A stretch of DNA of 26,246 bases, taken from Carex sylvatica (lineage: Eukaryota > Streptophyta > Magnoliopsida > Poales > Cyperaceae). Position numbers and translations under genes: made by a program. Below the pieces are notes generated by a model. The model was not told the origin of the DNA. It saw only the letters and a list, made by a program, of their open reading frames with translations, and made no database searches. This document shows, one piece after another, positions 1-8,990 of the stretch; position 1 is the first letter of the stretch; the number at the start of each line of letters is the position of its first letter. Where the stretch lies: NCBI GenBank assembly GCA_964058845.1, contig CAXKVR010000822.1:1-26246 (forward strand), given 5' to 3'.

Positions 1-306
1 ATCCACTCACTTGAGCATAAAGTTTGTAGAAATGTTCAGCGTCCTCAAGTGATTCAAATATCATACCATTAAAAGGTTGCATGCCCTCATATTTTCTTGA
101 CTTTTGTGAAGTTTGTTTCTCCTATAATATCATTAAAAATGTTTTGTTAGATTGTATAGTATATTAAGGTAGCAAGATAAATAATATAATTAAGAAACAT
201 TTCTTACCTTTTCAGGATGGACCATGCTTCTGATTTTATCTAATTTCATGTCATCCATTAGATTTACTTCCAAATCGTCAATTTCATCTAAGGTGATATC
301 ATCCAT
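1..306 (-). pseudogene. FAR1-type MULE transposase, 5' end only (partial at window edge)
   Basis: This is the first-copy counterpart of the start of the transposase gene at 14088-16495. Exon 1 runs from 306 (ATG) down to 208. A GTAAGA...ATATTATAG intron covers 207-122. Exon 2 starts at 121 and is cut by the window edge after about 40 codons, at the beginning of the FAR1 DNA-binding domain. No base differences from the second copy were seen here. Confidence 0.8.
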
Positions 307-769
307 TTGTCTAAAAAAGAAAAATAAATAATTTCATCAATAATACACCATTGATTTAAGCATCACTCAGATAGTTACATATATCGATGCGCCATTGAAT
401 TTTTTTAAGTATGTAACCGACAATACAACTCACTCTTTATAAAGCTGGACGTACATTATAAAGCAATTTTTAATCTAGTTTTCTAAGGAAGAGATATAGA
501 GTGGACTGCTTATAAGGAAACATACAGTATTTGGAGATTACTCAAACTGTCCCAGGTTACAGATGCAGCAATTTATAAAGCTTTTCTAGCAAAACAGGAG
601 AGATTGAGGGGCTGGAACCACGAAAGGCAACCCATGTTCAAGTGTTTTCACTCAGAGACATCACGTTTTTAGGAAATTAGGATTAAAAGGCATTGGCTGA
701 TGTAATTTTCTATTTCAATGCTAAGAGCACACGTAATGAGTTTGGTTGTATTCTGGGCCTACGGGCATG

Positions 770-1275
770 ATCTAAGCAAAAAAAATCTAGGTTTCACAAT
801 TATTTGGTCATAGGAACTTGTTGTCTGAAAATTACATCCCAAATTGCTCAAATAAATTTCGAAAAAGCAAAAAAAATTGTCACCTGAGAAGATCAGAGAG
901 ATGAGAGAAGAGAAGGGATGGTTCGCTGCTATTTTCGTCTTGTCACCTGAGGAGGTCAGCGAGAGGAGAGAAGAGTGGGGGTCAGAGAGATCGATGAGAA
1001 GGGGTGCGATTTCATGGTGGAGGGTTCGCTGGGGTTTTTGTTGGAGCCATTTTCGCGTCAGAGAGATGGAGCAACAGGGATATGAGGTTAACTGGACACA
1101 CCAGTTGAAGACCCAAAATATTTGAAAAAACAACGCCAAAATTGAAATCTCCATTCTGTCCAATTTGATCAGCGCTCCATGCCTCCATCATAGCGCGAAT
1201 TTTGATGAAAATTCAACGTTCAGAGATTGATGTCAAGATGTGTCACCAATTTTTGGTGTAATTGGATCCCTCCTC
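770..1275. repeat. Right terminal inverted repeat of MULE (first copy)
   Basis: It is identical to 16959-17464 and is the reverse complement of 11282-11784 apart from about four substitutions and a 3-bp indel (near 1190). The outer tip, read inward, begins gaggagggatccaatt. The inner limit is where the match stops, at atctaagc (770). Confidence 0.9.
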
Positions 1276-1284
1276 ATATTTTTA

Positions 1285-2432
1285 TTAGACATTGAAATAT
1301 ATTCAAGTATATACTCACAAGACGTTTTGGCCTTGAAATATAAGGGCTCTACGCGTGTCCTGCAGGGCTCCGGACCACAGATGTTTTGGCCTTTTTCAAC
1401 GTTTGATGCGCCGGCAAAGCGAGATTTTTTCTTTCATTATAGATTTTTGGGTTTCAAAAAATTAAAAATAAATACCCAGTCCGAATATAATTTTTGGATT
1501 TTCTTTCATTACCAGTATTTATAAATTTTGAGGAAGGCTATGGAACTATGGCATATCGGTTAATACCATATATTCATATTTTTATTTTTAAAGTTTAATT
1601 AGTCAGTCCGAATTATTCAATATAATCTTCATGAAAATATAATTTGATGCCACATTTTGCATTTTTTAAAAATTACTATTTGTTAGATAGGTAGAAGATC
1701 ACTTTATTTAAAAATTCTGATTGGATCATTTGCATGTAGTGATTTTTTTACATATTTAAAAAATAGTAAAAAAAAATATAATATTTTGCTTCTGAGTACA
1801 TTTTTCATATGGAGATCATGTATCGAGCAGTTCGAATTGGCAAATTAAACTTTAAAAATGAATATATTGTCCAGACCGACGTTCGCTTTGCATTGTACCG
1901 TAGTCTCACTCAAATAATTTTGATATTTTATGAAAAAATTAATGAGTTTATTCATTCATTCATGAAGACGTTGAAGATAAATAGTTGGAATATAATTAAA
2001 AAAAATATAAGATGCGTTCTCAAAGCTATTTTTTTTTCTCTCTTTATTGCACTTCTGATTTTATTACAATGATTGTTGATTGAGTTAATTTGACATTGGT
2101 TTACTCATTAAATTATTTATTCCACATAGTTTTTTTTTAAAAGGAATTTGAAAGTGGCTGTCAAATTTACAGAGAAGAAAAATAAAAAGGAAACAGTTTG
2201 AGAATGTGAATTACATAAATCTTAACACTATTTTAACCACATCTCCTCTTTGTGAAAAATGAGATCCGGTGTTATTCTTTCTATGCTCTTTTTATACTCT
2301 TTTTTCTTTCTCTTCTCTTTTTTAAAAAGAGAAATAGATAGAAAATAAATAGCATGACGCTGCTATTTTTATTAGAATAGCAGCAGATTGGAATCTCCTT
2401 TCTGAAGAGCCTTTTTGTGCCAACTCTGGCGT
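1285..2432. other. Gene-free AT-rich interval (second copy at 17474-18621)
   Basis: It lies between the MULE target duplication and the first MITE. Short open frames on the plus strand near 1240-1524 and 1809-2072 have low-complexity, AT-driven translations and no recognisable domain. A 9-bp-stem hairpin (gctgctatt / aatagcagc) lies near 2360-2386. No gene is supported. Confidence 0.6.
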
Positions 2433-2441
2433 CACGCGCTT
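2433..2441. repeat. 9-bp target-site duplication, MITE 1 left
   Basis: The sequence cacgcgctt is repeated exactly at 2631-2639, immediately outside the inverted ends of the MITE. Nine bases is the usual Mutator target-duplication length. Confidence 0.85.
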
Positions 2442-2630
2442 GGAAATAAATCTGCTGCAATCCTACAGGATCGCAGGGTCCCTGCGATTCCAATCTCAAT
2501 CATTTATATATTTTGAGATTCGTGCACAAAAACTCTTTTATTTTAAGATTCGTACAATCCAATAAATAAAAGATTTAAATTAGAATCGCAGTACCCTGCG
2601 ATCCTGTAGAATCACAGCAGATTTGCTTCC
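2442..2630. mobile_element. Mutator-type MITE, copy 1 of a local family
   Basis: This is a 189-bp fold-back element. The left arm starts ggaaataaatctgctg and the right arm, reverse-complemented, starts ggaagcaaatctgctg. The arms match over about 50 bp, including a shared caggatcgcagggt core, so most of the element can form a hairpin. A perfect 9-bp target duplication flanks it. There is no coding capacity. The element at 5763-5960 has the same terminal sequence and a related interior containing tttgagattcg, so the two form a family. The ends differ from those of the nearby MULE, so a different transposase probably moved it. Confidence 0.85.
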
Positions 2631-2639
2631 CACGCGCTT
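2631..2639. repeat. 9-bp target-site duplication, MITE 1 right
   Basis: An exact copy of cacgcgctt at 2433-2441. Confidence 0.85.
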
Positions 2640-3210
2640 TCCTCTGAAGATGACATTATTCCACAATCATAGTTGTTGATGAGATGGCAGTGGGCCAGTG
2701 GCTGACCGTTGCTTTTTATTGAAAGTAAAATATGGACATACTTCCTGACTCAACAGTCAAGACTTCGATTTTTTTATTTTGTTTCATAAACATGATGATT
2801 TTGGCATTACACATAGTTGATTGAGATGTTTTGAGGGGAGGTTTCGTGTATTCCTCAAAACTTTCAATATTATGTGTTTTCTCTTTTAAAATAAATAATT
2901 ACATATTTATCCTTTAAATTATAAAAAAAACTCACATATTCAATTCATTATATTTAACATTAACTTTATATTAATTTCCATTATACCCTTCTTTTATTTC
3001 TATCCTAGTTGGATGTATATTTACGGAAGAGCTGGTAGACACATGTTAGTATATACCAATGTTTCAACACCATACGCAGATTTTCGTCCGAGAAAAAAAC
3101 TGCCCCTGAATGCCATATACCATATGGAGCCGGCCCCTGATATTTTTTTTTAGAAAAGTGGAATGCTATATCAACATAAAAAATCGAAAAAAAAATCAAA
3201 AAAATAGAAT
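2640..3210. other. Gene-free interval (second copy at 18829-19399)
   Basis: AT-rich, without a supported gene. A minus-strand open frame over 3005-3271 runs through A/T homopolymers into the inverted-repeat arm that starts at 3211, and it has no recognisable domain. Confidence 0.55.
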
Positions 3211-3375
3211 AAAAGTGGGATAAAATTTCTAGGTCGGGTTTGGAGAAAGACATTCTCTTGAAAAGATCCAATATACTTAATTTATTTGTATATTAAATAC
3301 GGTGATCAGGTAGCTTAACAACAACAAAAAAACTATGTTTGGATAATATATATCAAACATAAATTGCGATTACTA
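3211..3375 (+). repeat. Left arm of a distant inverted repeat pair
   Basis: It matches the reverse complement of 9794-9935. The best block is ttgtatattaaatacggtga on this strand, followed by agcttaaca and atgtttggataat...caaacataaatt. The match fades toward 3211 and stops sharply at gattacta (3368-3375). It may be the terminal repeat of an old element or two inverted copies of one dispersed repeat. Confidence 0.6.
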
Positions 3376-4177
3376 TGTTTGGATAATTAATCCATAAAAT
3401 ACTCTCATGATAGATCCAGTCACATTGCGATTTGGTTCAGTTCTATATTGATTGCATATATAATTATATCATCTAAGAAATGCATTATAACAAGTAAGCA
3501 TCATAGGCAACGCAACTATATATGATGGGTTCTCTTGTTTAACAACAGGTTGCAAGCTGACAACTTAAATTTAGTCCTGTTTGAAAGTAATATATATTCT
3601 CGTTGACAAGATGCGCAAAGAAAAGCAAACAAATTTAACTAACAACAGTGTATGTAACCATAAAGCATAATTAAATTGATCTTGAACTAAAATTTCCTTA
3701 CAGATTTCAATTGTAAAAACCAAAATTAGCAATATCAAATTGAAAAACGAGAAAATGAAGTTAACTACAATAATCTGTCATTATCCGTGAGGATAAAAGT
3801 GTTTTTGGCCGACAGTATCTTCGCAGATACTCTTGTCTGTAAAAGTGTTTATAAATTTTCTAATTTTGATTGATTAACTTTATACTAAAATAATTCGAAA
3901 ACTTAAATTTTTTGCATGTAAATTCGTCACTTGTGAAGTAGATGGATTTCAACAGCTTGAATTTGTTATTTAAAATTGATATAATATATTTTAGAATTAA
4001 ACTCACCAAACACCTTCGTCAGATTATAACACTATAGTTTTACTCTATCTTTTGTTCTAGTGAAGAAAAACTCTAGCGAAAAAATTAGGATAGGAGAACA
4101 TATATAACATACACGATGATTTGACCGAATTCGGATTACTTCCGGTACTGCACATGCAATTATTAAATTCTATGTTG
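3376..4177. other. Gene-free interval (second copy at 19565-20366)
   Basis: AT-rich sequence with no supported gene. The motif actatgtttggata at its left edge (from 3372) repeats one found about 45 bp upstream. A small perfect hairpin, agtatct-tcgc-agatact, lies at 3814-3831. Nothing else was recognised. Confidence 0.5.
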
Positions 4178-4722
4178 TATGAATACGGGTACGAGTATTG
4201 TATCGAATACGATACAGATACGGAGATACGATAATTTTTAAAAAACTCGGATACGATACGCCTATTATATATATTATTTTTATTATGTTAATTATTCTTA
4301 ATTCAAAACTTGTATTATATAATTAAATATAAAAATAAATATAATACAATAAAGCAACCATAAGTTAAGTATATTAGTTACTATATTTTAACAACAATAG
4401 CGGGTTTTCGTAGTGTTAAGGTATTTGTTAGTTTGGCCAGTTTGCCAAGCTCGATTCACGCTCAATGCGTTAATTTTTGGTATACAGCAGTTGGTCTAGC
4501 GCGACAAAAGCCAAAATTGATAGAACTGCTCGCGGTTCACAGAGCGTTATCTTTGGTGCTGCCGTATCCGCTCCGTATCAGAGCGTATCAGAGCATTTCT
4601 AAGCCGTGCATTTGACGCATAACGACGACCGTATTATGAAGTTAAGGATACGTCAGCTCACTTGATACGCTGGCGTATCTGATGCTGTGTCGGTGTCGGA
4701 TACGCATCGGATTCAGAAGTAT
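4178..4722. repeat. GATACG/CGTATC-rich segment, possible non-autonomous element
   Basis: Both ends are dense in gatacg/cgtatc words: 4178-4260 on the left and 4560-4710 on the right. The middle contains an AT-rich stretch and a short open frame (4433-4615) with no known domain. Repeats rich in this motif are common in plant intergenic DNA, and some are subterminal regions of DNA transposons. I see no clear terminal inverted repeat or target duplication, so the limits are approximate. Confidence 0.4.
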
Positions 4723-4941
4723 CAAGTTGACATAGATTAAATCCTTACATTTCTTTGACTGTAGCACAAATCTCAAAAACAAACCCCTCAATATCTAAAT
4801 CCTAAATAAACATCAAATTCCAATCGCTTGGCTTGGAATTCACATGATGATATTCAATAGATTTCTGTTTATTTATTTTTAGATGTTTTTAGTTAAAGAT
4901 TTAAATAGCGATTATCATGTCACAGTGATGACTAAAAAAAT

Positions 4942-5071
4942 AACGTTATGTCTATATAGCACCACTATAGTACAAACAAACGCACTATAGCACTGATAGT
5001 ATCATAGCTTTTATGATCCGAAAATGTTATAACGACGCTATAACGGCACTATAGCGTGCTATTTAGAACCT
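4942..5071. repeat. CTATAG-rich repeat segment
   Basis: Repeated cactatag, ctatagc and gctataac words end at gcgtgctatttagaacc. The composition differs from its surroundings and looks like the subterminal part of a DNA transposon or MITE. No boundaries or target duplication could be fixed. Confidence 0.35.
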
Positions 5072-5223
5072 TATTTTTAGTGAATAGTTGCAGTGCTTCT
5101 GTATACATAGATGAATGTAATGTATATTTACTCTTGTTGCTAGCTTCAAGCAGATTGTTTCTCTTATTTCAAACAGTTTGGTGGTAAGAATGAGAATTTT
5201 TTTTTTATATATAAAATATAAAG

Positions 5224-5583
5224 ATAAGAAAAAGGAGGGATCACTTCACAATGGTTATTTAAAAATCTTGAAAATGATTTTTCACGAAAAATTCAAATAA
5301 AATAAAAATAATAATTTTATAGTTGTTATGGAACATATAGATAGTCTAACAATAAAATTCATATAATTTTAGTTTTATTTGATGATGAATCAAGGAATTT
5401 TAATTTCAGACTGTTAAAATTTCAAGTTATTTGATATATAGTGAAACATACTTTTTATTAATTGACATGATTTGTTGATAATATATATCGTACCTATAAC
5501 GTTAGATTTAAAACTTAAACCGGATATTTAAAAATTGTAAAGATTTTGAACATAAATAATTGTCAAGTGACCCCTTCTCTTAT
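5224..5583. mobile_element. MITE-like fold-back element (unclassified)
   Basis: The left arm, 5224-5262, is an imperfect reverse complement of the right arm, 5553-5583. Left reads ggagggatcacttcacaat and right, reverse-complemented, reads aggggtcacttgacaatta. The roughly 360-bp segment has no coding capacity. No convincing target duplication was found, so the superfamily is open. Confidence 0.5.
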
Positions 5584-5753
5584 AAAATCAAAGTAAAAAA
5601 AATAAAAATAATTGGAATTTAAAAAAAATTTGCTATAAAAATAATTAATATGGAGCATGTAAATCTGCTTTTAAAGTTAATGTCAAAAAAATTAAGGTAT
5701 TTTTTTTTTTCACAATTTGTGTTCAAACACTATTTGCGTTCTCTTCATGATCT

Positions 5754-5762
5754 TACAATGTC
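5754..5762. repeat. 9-bp target-site duplication, MITE 2 left
   Basis: The sequence tacaatgtc is repeated exactly at 5961-5969 on the other side of the MITE. Confidence 0.85.
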
Positions 5763-5960
5763 GGAGATAAATCTGCTCCGATCCTAAAAGAGATTGTAGG
5801 TCCTACGATTCCAAATCCAACCTTTTATTTATTTTGAGATTCGGCATATAAAAATAACTTTTACAGAGATTCATAATACTTTAAAAATAAAAAGTTGAAT
5901 TTGAAATCGTAGGACCCTACAATCCTAACAATACCTTAGGATTGTAGCAGATTTATTTCC
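5763..5960. mobile_element. Mutator-type MITE, copy 2 of a local family
   Basis: A 198-bp fold-back element. The left arm starts ggagataaatctgctccgat and the right arm, reverse-complemented, starts ggaaataaatctgctacaat. Both carry a taggtcctacgatt or tagggtcctacgatt core further in. A perfect 9-bp target duplication flanks it. It shares ends and the interior tttgagattcg segment with the MITE at 2442-2630 but has diverged from it, so the two came from separate insertions rather than a local duplication. Confidence 0.85.
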
Positions 5961-5969
5961 TACAATGTC
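5961..5969. repeat. 9-bp target-site duplication, MITE 2 right
   Basis: An exact copy of tacaatgtc at 5754-5762. Confidence 0.85.
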
Positions 5970-6436
5970 CCAAAATAACTAGTTACACGCTTACAGCTTT
6001 GAGAAAAAAAAAAAAAGAAACTTCTAAATTTGAGGCGTACGTGGAATTATTCACTGCTGGAGTAGTTTATGAACACATACTTCTCAATTATAATACTCAA
6101 AACTACAAGTCTACAAATGGAAAGAAAAGAAGGGGAAACAAAAAGAAAGACAAGAGTAACCCGAACAAACTCTAATAAAACTTTTAACATAGACTTCTCG
6201 AGTCTTAATTGTTACTTTAGTAGCTTGAAGCCGTGAAATTTGTTATGAGTTTCGGCGAGCTCCAGTTGGGTTCGCTCGAGATCAGCTAACAAAAGCCCAA
6301 CTAGATAGAGAAAGAAATTAAAGGCTTTTCTTTTCAACAAGTTCCAATTTCAGCCCATAATACGGTAGAAGATATTTTTAGAGAAATTGAGCGACCCATA
6401 TACTACAACTTATGTCTTGTTTTATCATAACACAAT
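5970..6436. other. Gene-free interval (second copy at 22159-22625)
   Basis: No supported gene. It contains the A-rich run where the two unit copies differ (6017 G against 22206 A). Nothing else was recognised. Confidence 0.5.
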
Positions 6437-6596
6437 CAATATTTAAACACACTGACTTATACATAGTAAATATTGTACATTAACTTTCTTGCCATTTCCA
6501 TCCCAATTATTCGACCATTTTACATAATAGTACGTGCATCAATTTGCTATCCTCAAACTTAATAGAAAATACATCAAGCACACAATATACAGTATT
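6437..6596 (+). repeat. 160-bp tandem duplication, copy 1
   Basis: It starts caatatttaaacacactgac and ends with the cttaatagaaaatacatca and cacacaatatacagtatt segments. A second, diverged copy follows directly at 6597-6701 and resumes at 7640-7714 beyond the inserted LINE. Confidence 0.8.
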
Positions 6597-6685
6597 CAAT
6601 ATTTAAACACCCTGACTTATACATAGTAAATAATGTGCATCAACTTTCTTGTCATTTCCATCCCAATTATTCGAGCATTTTACAT

Positions 6686-6698
6686 AATAGTGCATCAA
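6686..6698. repeat. LINE target-site duplication, 3'-tail side
   Basis: The sequence aatagtgcatcaa adjoins the poly-T run. It matches aatagtgcagcatcaa at 7640-7655 except for a 3-bp insertion there. Length and position suit target-primed LINE integration. Confidence 0.65.
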
Positions 6699-7639
6699 TT
6701 TTTTTTTTTTAAATAAGATAGGGTCAAGCCCCTAATTTTATATTTTATTGATAAATTAAATATAAGATACAATCAAAAGAGTCAAAAGGCAAGAAATTGC
6801 TCAATGAGTATTGAGTAAAGATAAAATAAAAATTACATCTCTTATACCACTTGACCAATCAACTGAAAAATAGAGCAAATTAAATTTGTCTCTAAAGATT
6901 CGATTGCATCGCTCTCTCTATAATATGAAGATTACAATCATGAAGACTCTTCTCAACTGCATAGGGTACTTATTTTGAAGAATAGCACACAATGGTGTGG
7001 CATTTATCATTTCACCATATCTATGTGAGAGCAATGGTAAAATCACGGTTTGTAAAGATTGGTAAAGAGACAAGGAGAAGGGGCATTCATTAAATAAGTG
7101 TGACACCGTCACTTTGTTTGCAGAGGTAGCAGATGCTTGGAAGGGACCACCCTCGTTTCATCAAGTTGTCGATTGTTAGAATTTTATTTTGAATTGCCAG
7201 CCAAGCAAAGATTTGCATCCTAGGTGGTATTCTCACATTCCAAATATTTTTTTATCTCTGCATGTGTAAACTCCTTCCTAAATGAAGTTGTAAAGAGAAT
7301 TAGAAGTAAATAATCCGTTGGAATTGAGATTCCAAGTGATCATGTCAGCTAATGAGTTAAGAACAAGGGTCCCATCAGAAAAAAGATGTAACATAGAATT
7401 TTGCTCTTACTCGGCTTCAAGGGACAGATTTGGTCTTATATTAAGATATCAATTATCTTGAGAGAGAGCTTATTGTAGGGTTGCATCTTTGGCAGAGTGA
7501 GAAAGAGTAGAGATTAAGAGATTAGGATATGAGTGTTTCAAAATATCATGTTCTCAATTGTAATGTCAGAACAAAATTACATGATTATTTTTAGAATGAA
7601 AGATAACATTTGAAAGAAATTCTGTTAGAATGCGTCTCA
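6699..7639 (-). pseudogene. 5'-truncated, decayed L1-type LINE, ORF2 C-terminal region
   Basis: Read on the minus strand, this is the 3' end of a plant non-LTR retrotransposon. It starts after the target duplication at 7640 and ends in a poly-A tail (poly-T at 6699-6710). Translation shows, in order: a segment with WNLNSNGLFTSNSLYNF typical of the region before the zinc finger; the zf-RVT region with IPPRMQIFAWLAIQNK, LMKRGW and CYLCKQS; after a frameshift near 7107, TVSHLFNECPFS (6918-7112 frame); and, past an in-frame TAG, RERCNRIFRDK, which matches the usual WKERNxRIF block. At least two frameshifts and several stops make it dead. The reverse-transcriptase core is absent, as usual for a 5'-truncated copy. 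Confidence 0.85.
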
Positions 7640-7655
7640 AATAGTGCAGCATCAA
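7640..7655. repeat. LINE target-site duplication, 5' side
   Basis: The sequence aatagtgcagcatcaa pairs with aatagtgcatcaa at 6686-6698, differing by a 3-bp insertion. It marks the 5' limit of the truncated LINE. Confidence 0.65.
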
Positions 7656-7736
7656 TTTACCATCCTCAAACTTAATAGAAAATACATCAGGCACACAATA
7701 TATAACACTGTATTCAACAATAAGGTTCAGAAAATA

Positions 7737-8216
7737 TCACACCTTGCCAATAGCAAAGCACAACTTGCCATCTCTTCCATCCCTAAATCCCCACATCTCT
7801 GCTCTATCCGCCACATTCAGATCGCTCCACGCTCGAAACACATTCATTCATCTACCGTTTATCACACTTGAGCCAGTACCATCCCACCTTTTGAGTTTCA
7901 GTTCCTCAACCCTGAACTTGTTTTGCGTAAAAACCCTAATGTCAAGACCTCCACGGTCTACTGTCACAGTCGGGTTAAGATTTGCCAGAGTCTTTTCCTC
8001 CTGAGAGAGCATCAATTGGATCTCATTAACAGATTGTTTTGGTATGAGAAGCCGGTTATGTTGCGGATTCCAATCAGACTTGGTAATTCTTTTATTCATA
8101 ATGAATTGGATACCATGACCGTTGGACTCTTCGGCCACGGATTGAATCCATGTTGGTACGCCTTGCATTTGTAGATTTGGCACAGGTAGGTACGAAGCAG
8201 GAAAGATAATGAGCAA
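7737..8216 (-). pseudogene. B3-domain protein (DUF313-type) pseudogene, stop replacing a conserved Trp
   Basis: The minus-strand frame encodes an ITKSDWNPQHNRLLIP segment, then LMLSQEEKTLANLNPTVTV, VEELKLKRWDGTGSSVINGR, a stop (7848-7850) and, still in frame, MNVFRAWSDLNVADRAEMWG followed by GKLCFAIGKV, ending at 7737. This is the plan of the plant B3/DUF313 family: a Kx-DxNPxxNRL start, an ELxLxxW strand, a GW-type loop and an LCF-type last strand. These are DNA-binding proteins, presumed nuclear. The stop is TGA where the family has the Trp of a GW/RW pair, so one TGG-to-TGA change explains it. The frame is open upstream of 8216 but has no clear ATG there; the nearest in-frame Met is residue 17. 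The N-terminal part is shorter than usual. Both unit copies carry the same stop, so it predates the 16-kb duplication. Confidence 0.8.
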
Positions 8217-8243
8217 CTTAGATTGATTTTCTCTTTCAACGCG

Positions 8244-8279
8244 CGGAGGGGGTTTATATAAACATATTGGAGGATTATA
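8244..8279. repeat. Direct repeat with palindromic TATA-like core, copy 1
   Basis: ggagggggtttatataaaca followed by tattggaggattata. It lies just upstream (minus strand) of the B3 pseudogene. A second copy at 8709-8762 has an extra 18-19 bp in the middle. The tttatataaa core is palindromic and could have been a TATA box for either strand. Confidence 0.6.
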
Positions 8280-8348
8280 ATAATAGAGTTTTACAATCTA
8301 AATCCGAGACAGTTGGATACTAGAATTTTGTCAGTGGCTGTGACAGTG

Positions 8349-8500
8349 TACTGCATGTTAGAGTCGGGTTAATGTTTGGCCTTTCTGAGGGACCATCAGT
8401 TGGATACTGCATGTCACAGTCTGGTTAAGGTTTGTCCTTTCTTCCTGAGGGATATCAGTTGGATACTGCATGTCACAGTCGGGTTAAGGTTTGCCAAACA
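8349..8500 (-). repeat. Minisatellite made of B3 coding sequence
   Basis: Three head-to-tail units start at tactgcatg positions 8349, 8405 and 8464 (spacings 56 and 59 bp). On the minus strand the units read like the B3 segment IQLMLSQEEKTLANLNPTVT: cttaacccgactgtgac is shared with the pseudogene near 7965-7980, and ccctcaggaagaaagg resembles its QEEK codons. The spacings are not multiples of three, so the units do not share one frame. This is a partial, repeated copy of the neighbouring pseudogene. Confidence 0.7.
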
Positions 8501-8990
8501 TGGATACTATTTCATGAACGGTACCTACTACGCATTCATGATGAATCATGAGCCATGGACAATTTGACTAATTCAATTAATTATTTAGTTTAATTGTCAA
8601 ACTCTACTTAAATTAATCTATATAATCACATTTCAGACGTTCACCCCCTTTCTAATTATGTATAACAATTGTTTGAAACTATTATTTTCTCTTTATTATT
8701 GTTTCAAAGGAGGGGGTTTATATAAACATCTTAATGGGACAAATATATATTGGAGGATTATATTCAACTGTCCCTTTCTTCCTTTTTTTTTTTTTTTTTT
8801 GAAATTTTGTCACCGTCGAGCATGCATGGAGCCATATACAGTCTGCACGAGAGCGTTATACTGACCGTGTGGGGGCTTCAAGGACGAAGTAAATATATTA
8901 TATGTGGCTATTCACAAGCTGTGATTCCAAGCTCAGCCGAGTCTATTAGCTAGGTCCTTAATTATTTCTCTCTGTCTTTATAGTTCTACT
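8501..8990. other. Gene-free interval upstream of the hAT-like element (second copy at 24690-25179)
   Basis: No supported gene. It contains the second copy of the ggaggggg-TATA repeat (8709-8762) and a T-run at 8783-8800 where the unit copies differ by one base. Two overlapping plus-strand open frames (8658-8864 and 8750-8953) cross this T-run and show no known domain. Confidence 0.5.
8709..8762. repeat. Direct repeat with palindromic TATA-like core, copy 2
   Basis: It repeats 8244-8279 with about 18 bp inserted between tttatataaacat and tattggagg. Together with the B3-derived minisatellite between the two, this suggests that the 5' region of the B3 gene was once duplicated. Confidence 0.55.

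Larger units (their letters stand above)
1..1275 (-). mobile_element. MULE, right-hand end only (cut by window edge)
   Basis: This is the first-copy counterpart of 16190-17464. It contains the 5' part of the transposase gene (1-306, minus strand), the 5' leader region and the complete right terminal inverted repeat (770-1275). The rest of the element would lie upstream of the window. If the array or circle interpretation holds, it is the same element as the one at 11282-17464. Confidence 0.85.
6597..7714 (+). repeat. 160-bp tandem duplication, copy 2, interrupted by a LINE
   Basis: The left part, 6597-6701, starts caatatttaaacaccctgac. The right part resumes at 7640 with aatagtgcagcatcaattt and ends near 7714. 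Together they rebuild a second copy of 6437-6596, with about 940 bp of LINE inserted between. The duplication therefore came before the LINE. Confidence 0.75.

Noticed and set aside
759..1163. Overlapping 134-aa (minus) and 82-aa (plus) reading frames, repeated at 16948-17352 and in inverted form at 11391-11801
   Set aside because: They lie inside the MULE terminal repeats, overlap on opposite strands, follow a CT-rich composition and show no known domain. Their conservation follows from TIR identity.
2281..2499. 72-aa minus-strand reading frame
   Set aside because: It crosses a T-rich tract and the left end of a MITE; no domain is seen.
7644..8174. Plus-strand frames of 75, 86 and 83 aa
   Set aside because: They are antisense to the B3 pseudogene or partly in the tandem duplication; the minus-strand frame has the B3 pattern.
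8376..8567. 63-aa plus-strand frame with internal repeats
   Set aside because: It is the B3-derived minisatellite read on the wrong strand.
8658..8953. Two overlapping plus-strand frames
   Set aside because: They span an 18-T run, overlap each other and show no domain.
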